Under the pieces are notes generated by a model. It saw nothing but the letters and a program-made list of their open reading frames with translations. It had not been told where the DNA came from and did no database searches. The position numbers and the translations under genes are program-made. From Thoreauomyces humboldtii (taxonomy: Eukaryota; Chytridiomycota; Chytridiomycetes; Spizellomycetales; Powellomycetaceae), in the NCBI GenBank assembly GCA_027596035.1, contig JADGJA010000162.1, forward strand, positions 1 through 35,046: 35,046 bases of DNA, read 5' to 3'. Below are positions 30,760 through 35,046 of this stretch, piece after piece. Each line of letters begins with the position of its first letter. Positions within the stretch are counted from its first letter, which is position 1.

Positions 30760-31858
30760 CTATTTGTTCTTCTTCTTCGTATCCACCACCTTCCATAGCC
30801 CGAGCAGATAGTTCAGTCTAATGACCAACAGGTCAACCAGCATGACGACCGAATCCCTCACGAGCGACATCTTCGTGCCTTCCACCTCGTGCCAATTGAC
30901 AGGCACCTCCGTGACGGGTATCCCGAGGGACAGAGCGATGAGGAGGAGCTCGATATCGAAGATCCATCCCTCGGCATGCATGTTTGGGAAGATGCGTTGT
31001 CCGGCTTCGCGTGTGAGAAGCTTGAAGCCGCACTGGGTGTCACGTATGGAGGCAATCCCAACGATGAGGAGGATCGTATGGAAGCCGTGCATCAAAAAGT
31101 TTCGGACGAACGAGCGCTAAAAGGACGGGATACTCGATTTTAGCCGCCAAGGAAGCGCCTAAGCATGGACGCACGCTCAGAGAGCCAACGAGGTCATCCA
31201 TTACCTTGATGACAGCTTCGCTGGAGACCATATGCGCTCGTGACCCGACCGCAACGGCCGATGCGGAACCACTGCCTCGGACGCTAGCCTCCAGCAACTC
31301 CACGTCCTTGAACCTCGTCGCACCGTCCGCGTCCGCGAACAGCAACAACCTCCCTCTCGCCACCTTCATTCCCTGAGTGACGGCCCCGCCTTTTCCCCTG
31401 TTTTTGACGAGCGTGAGCACTCGCACCGCATGCTTCGACCACGCCGCCTCGGACTTCGCAGCTTTCGCATGGACGACCGCCACCTCGGTGGCGACCTTTG
31501 ACGTCCCGTCTTTGCTACCGTCGTCCACGACGATGACCTCGTACGTGAACTCGGGGTCCTTTGCCCGTCGAGCTTCGAGATAGGACAGCATTTCGCTGAC
31601 CATTGTCGGGAGACGAGACTTTTCATTGTAGGCCGGGATGACGACGGATAGGGCGACGGTGTCTGTGGTCTCGGTGTCGGCGAGGGAGGGGAACGGGGCA
31701 CGTCTTTGAGTCCGTGCGTCTGTGAAGTGGAGTTCGTCGAGGGTTGGCGGTCGTGGACTTGGCGAGACGAAGCGGAGAACGAGGAACAGGATGCCGAGAC
31801 CTACTGCCACGGAATAGGCGACTCCGCCGAGCGTGGTTGATAGTGCTGGTGAGGACAT
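30760..31858 (-). CDS. ALG5: Dolichyl-phosphate beta-glucosyltransferase Alg5
   Basis: Exons 31175-31858 and 30760-31116 (58-nt intron, GTGCGT..TAG) give 346 aa. Residues 1-30 include an N-terminal membrane helix ([19 protein letters not shown]). The GT2 catalytic domain has [38 protein letters not shown] and the metal-binding [10 protein letters not shown]. The second exon opens [13 protein letters not shown] and continues [42 protein letters not shown], with C-terminal membrane-associated helices. Family role: makes dolichyl-phosphate-glucose on the cytosolic ER face for N-glycan assembly. I chose the ATG at 31856-31858, because the in-frame upstream extension lacks an ATG. Dpm1 is excluded by the N-terminal anchor and Alg5-specific RDTQCGFK segment. 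Confidence 0.96.
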
Positions 31859-32051
31859 GTTCTCTAGAGGTCCCCTGAGAGATGACCGTGGGGGATTCCC
31901 TGAAGATGGTGGACTGCCCGCGACGCCGAACCGCTTGGTTGGCGGCCGTCTCACTCACCGTCATGACAATCCGTCGAAGTCCCTCGCCCTGCTCCTTCCT
32001 CACCTCCTCAACCCCCCAACCCCCTGTTTTTTCTGAAGGATCATCTTGCGC
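31859..32051. promoter_or_regulatory. Divergent promoter, ALG5 / RAD10
   Basis: These 193 nt between the divergent ATGs must contain both promoters. A C/T-rich stretch lies close to the RAD10 start. No specific factor site is recognised. Confidence 0.5.
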
Positions 32052-33587
32052 ATGTCAGACCCACCGCCCCCGCAACCATGGCCGCCACCATCAGCGACGA
32101 ATGCAGCTGGGAAAGCGAGGTTCACTCTAGGTTCCGTCAGCGACATCCAGAAGCGTCAACGAGAACTTCGCGACAAAGCAGTAGACCCAACCAACCGCTT
32201 CGTCCCTGGCCTCTCCACCACTGCGTCCACCGCTTCCACCGCGCCAGCAGCTCCTCCAGTCGGCACCAGCGCAACCACACGATCAACCACTGCCACTGGA
32301 TCTGGGTCTGGTGCGAATTCTGGTGGTGGTAGCCATGCCAGACCACCGGTCGTGTCGGTTCCTGGTGTCGCGAGCGGGAGTGGTGCCGGTCATGTCGGGA
32401 TAGCCGGACCGCAGGCGCAGAAGACGGCACAGGCTCCATCTGTGCGACTCGGATCTAATGCTCCGTCCATCGTGCAGCGACGTTCCACTGCTGCTTCGAA
32501 TCCGGTGTCGGTTGCGCCCCGGCCTTCGGTTGCTGCAGAGCCGAGACAGAGGCCCGGGGCGGTGGTAGTTCCAACTGCAGCTCCGAAAGGACCGAACTCG
32601 GTTGTTGTCAACAAGTGCCAGGTGGGATCCAACAGTATTCGGCTTACGGTTAGTGGACTTCAACGGCAGGGGTTCTGAACATCAGCTCCGCTTGGCCAGA
32701 AAGGAAATGGTATCCTTAACTTCATCAAGAATGTGCCATGGGAGTATGGGGACGTGGTGCCAGATTACCAAGTCGGACAAACCAGTTGCGCCCTGTTCCT
32801 CAGTCTGAAGTACCACCGCCTGCATCCCGAGTATGTTTACACCCGCATCAAGAAACTGAGCGGAAAGTACCTGTTGAGAGTACTACTATGTTTGGTCGAC
32901 ATAGTACGTGCGAGACTGGCGTCATGCATACGTGTCACGTGAAGGAGGACTGAGATTGGCTTCTCCACACCTTCAGGACGACCATCAACCCAGCATTCGT
33001 GATCTGACGCGGATATGCATCTACAACGACTTTACTTTGATGCTCGCGTGGAGGTACTGGCACCTCTAAGGCCATATTACCTACCCACGTCATGCTGCTC
33101 ACCATCCGCTTTCAGTCAAGAAGAAGCCGGACGATATCTGGAGACTTTCAAAGCCTATGAACACAAGCCTCCAGACATTCTGAAGGAGCGAGTAGATTCT
33201 GACTACCTCGCAAAGGTAGTTTTTTCTCGCTTCTTGCTGGCGGGGTGTCTTTCGGGATGAGATCTGACCCCTGCCGTGCATTTCCTTCCGTCCAGCTCAC
33301 GGACGCCCTCACGCAGATCAAAACGGTCAACAAGACGGACGTGCTGACGCTGGCGTCGGCCTTTGGGGTGAGAGTCTCGCCGTTTCCTTTGTGAGGTGGT
33401 GGTTCGAAAAGGTCAGGCGGTGCTGATGAAAACACCCAATCGCCTGTCTCAGTCCCTGCAGAACATCATCTCGGCCAGTCAGGAGGACCTGTCGCAATGT
33501 CCAGGATTCGGGGAACAAAAGGTCCGACGTCTGCACGAAGCCTTCCGGGAACCCTTCCTTCTCAGCAAACGGACCGGAAGCAAGTGA
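32052..33587 (+). CDS. RAD10: ERCC1/Rad10 subunit of the structure-specific repair endonuclease
   Basis: Six exons (32052-32621, 32700-32903, 32977-33053, 33116-33215, 33296-33367, 33453-33587) give 385 aa. About 185 N-terminal residues are Ser/Thr/Ala/Gly-rich and probably disordered. The central domain then follows ERCC1 closely: [68 protein letters not shown] and [14 protein letters not shown]-terminal double helix-hairpin-helix reads [32 protein letters not shown] and [16 protein letters not shown]1 has no active site itself; it pairs with XPF/Rad1 to cut 5' of lesions in nucleotide excision repair and crosslink repair. All joins are in phase with standard GT..AG sites. Confidence 0.97.
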
Positions 33588-33726
33588 TCGGATATGGTTC
33601 GTTCGAAATCCGCAGTTGCGATATGGTCGTTTCAACGCTTTGGGAGCGTAGGCCGTTTTTGGAAGAGAGAGCGTAGGGTGCAGGGATGGCGGTATGAGAA
33701 ACAATTTATCGAAGGAAAAGCGGACA

Positions 33727-34135
33727 TCACCAGCAGCTCTTCCGTACGCCCGGTATCTCCCCAGCCAGAGCCTTCTCCCTGAACACTATCCGACTGACTT
33801 TGTAGTCCGTGACGTGACCCTGTACGAAAGGATTCAAAGGGAGATCAGTCGTCCAGAATCAGGCGAAAGCTGAAAGAGCCTTCTGGAAAAGTCGAATCTA
33901 GGGCAAGCGGGGGACGCACCCTCGTCTTCCCGCTCTCCACACATCGACTGTGGACGGCGGTCGGTCGACTGTATCTGGGCATGCGCTGGAGTTCGATCCG
34001 AGCGCGGAGCTGGGTGTTCTTTGGGTAGGTTCCTGCCTTGTCGTTTGCGATGAGACGGAGAGCCTGCCGGGTGACCTCTGTCTCTGCAACGCAGAGACGG
34101 GTCAGCTTGTCACGGAGGATGTTGGCAATGGGCAT
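33727..34135 (-). CDS. MRP2: Mitochondrial small-subunit ribosomal protein uS14m
   Basis: Exons 33920-34135 and 33727-33819 (100-nt intron, GTGCGT..CAG) give 102 aa. NILRDKLTRLCVAETEVTRQ, ALRLIANDKAG and RMPRYSRPTAVHSRCVESGK are typical of the mitochondrial/bacterial S14 family. Exon 2 supplies the conserved end VSRIVFREKALAGEIPGVRKSCW-like segment. Length matches the family (about 100-115 aa). It binds the 3' domain of the mitochondrial small rRNA. The CxxC zinc motif of cytosolic S14 is absent, as in other mitochondrial forms. It is convergent with RAD10, 139 nt between the stops. Confidence 0.95.
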
Positions 34136-35046
34136 CCTCGGGAATGTCTTGTCTTGTGGTTTTGAGGAACCTCTGGGGTACCGTACCTGTACTGTACGTG
34201 CCGAAGGAGAGAGCGCACAGAGACACTGGGGTTAGGGCAGGCATGCCATGACATGGCTTTGGTCGCCTCCCAAAAACCCATCTGTCCACGGTGAAAGAGA
34301 AGGCAAGTGGTCGATGAACACATATATACGGTAGTAGTGTTCATCGACCACATGCTCAGCCAGGCTCTGATCATGGGCTGGAATGCTCGGATCCACATAT
34401 CCCCAACCGGAGAGGAAATGCGGCCGTCATGGAACGCTTCACCCGAAACCCGTTCATCGATCGCCTTTGGCTGCCATCAGCATCTCTTTGGTCCCCCTAT
34501 CCGGTGCTATGCTTGGTCAAAGTCAGTTTGCACATTTCTCGAAGCCCCATACTCTTCATGATCATCTCCTTACGAACGGCCCTCAAGTTGACAGCTGTAC
34601 GGCGGGACCTGGACAAGATGCCTCTTGCCTGAGTGGTGCTCATGGATGAAGCATGCGGAGAAGGGCACGCCATAGACTGCTCAGAATGTTCGCCCCCTGC
34701 CTGCTAGCCGGGTAGGATTGCTTCCGTCATATCCGCTTGCCCACCCGAGTGCTGAAAGAGGGGTGAAAGGGGGGTGAGAGTGCTTGCGGCTGTCCGAAAG
34801 GCAGAGAGCGAGGGAGAGGAATTGGCTTCCCTCTCTTCCTTTTCCCCGGTCCGCAAAAGAAACACCCCCCCTGGCATCCCCCCCAAACTCCATTCCTACT
34901 AGAATGGTATAATCACAAAGACACATAGGCAGTCGTATAACACGGATCGTAAGCTTCAAGGCACCCTCTCCATCGGTACTTTGTTTAGCCATCCCGGCTT
35001 GGTCCTCCAAACCTCCCTCATTCCTCGCTGCCAGAGACTCGAGACC
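34136..35046. other. Gene-free right end with inverted repeat
   Basis: These 911 nt upstream of the uS14m gene should include its promoter. They contain the inverted repeat at 34307-34351, G/A-rich and C/T-rich tracts (about 34740-34890) and several frames without recognisable domains (for example 34102-34398 minus, 34681-35010 minus). I call no gene here, though a first exon of a gene outside the window cannot be excluded. Confidence 0.45.
34307..34351. repeat. Perfect inverted repeat, 15-bp arms, 15-nt loop
   Basis: GTGGTCGATGAACAC (34307-34321) and GTGTTCATCGACCAC (34337-34351) are exact reverse complements around a 15-nt A/T-rich loop. Pairing stops at both ends of the arms. The origin is unknown: it could be a hairpin, a dimeric binding site or a remnant of a transposon. 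Confidence 0.85.

Noticed and set aside
3495..33587. A secondary-metabolite or defence gene cluster
   Set aside because: All identified genes are conserved housekeeping or cytoskeletal/repair families with no synthase, transporter or regulator set typical of such clusters.
34681..35010. 109-aa minus-strand frame at the right end
   Set aside because: Low-complexity composition from purine/pyrimidine tracts and no family resemblance.

Overview
This window comes from a nuclear fungal genome, most likely a basidiomycete. Nearly every gene carries several short spliceosomal introns, mostly 57-100 nt, with GTRNGT-like donors and CTNAC/CTGAC-like branch points. The gene set is a normal eukaryotic housekeeping and cortical one. 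I could not narrow the lineage further from sequence alone. Sixteen protein genes could be built exon by exon so that splice phases close, and every predicted protein matches a recognisable family. Two more are an intronless gene of unknown function and a secreted protein cut by the window's left edge.

Layout, left to right (+ or - strand): C-terminal part of a secreted chitin-binding (hevein-type) protein (+, 2-550); intronless ankyrin-like protein (-, 1422-2945); transgelin/calponin (+, 3495-4368); Artemis-type DNA-repair nuclease (-, 4549-6749); tRNA-derived SINE-like element (about 6977-7197); TPMT-like thiol/halide methyltransferase (+, 7550-8292); LIM-LIM-coiled coil-C1-RhoGAP protein (-, 8387-12125); SAGA deubiquitinase Ubp8 (+, 12262-14812); SARAF/TMEM66 homolog (-, 15318-16734); mitochondrial ABHD11/Imo32 hydrolase (+, 17771-18837); Erv2-like sulfhydryl oxidase (-, 19019-19791); Arp2/3 subunit ARPC2 (-, 20025-21221); Yrb2/RanBP3 Ran-binding protein (-, 21830-23877); F-box plus XPA_C-like protein (+, 23914-25744); AP180/CALM clathrin adaptor (+, 26133-28704); Rvs167-like BAR-SH3 protein (+, 29160-30595); dolichyl-phosphate glucosyltransferase Alg5 (-, 30760-31858); ERCC1/Rad10 (+, 32052-33587); mitochondrial ribosomal protein uS14m (-, 33727-34135); then about 900 nt without a recognisable gene.

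Two functional themes recur. Cortical actin and endocytosis is covered by transgelin, RhoGAP, ARPC2, AP180 and Rvs167. DNA repair is covered by Artemis, an XPA_C-bearing protein and ERCC1. The secretory pathway is also represented (Alg5, Erv2, SARAF). Genes alternate strand and several pairs are tightly divergent: RhoGAP/UBP8 136 bp, ALG5/RAD10 193 bp, YRB2/F-box-XPA_C about 36 bp.

I found no CRISPR, phage, biosynthetic cluster or clearly new multi-gene system. The items most worth a second look are the SINE-like element, 3' splice sites ending in AAG in several genes, the F-box/XPA_C fusion, a SARAF homolog in a fungus, the hevein plus lectin-like secreted protein, the intronless orphan, and a perfect 15-bp-arm inverted repeat near the right end.
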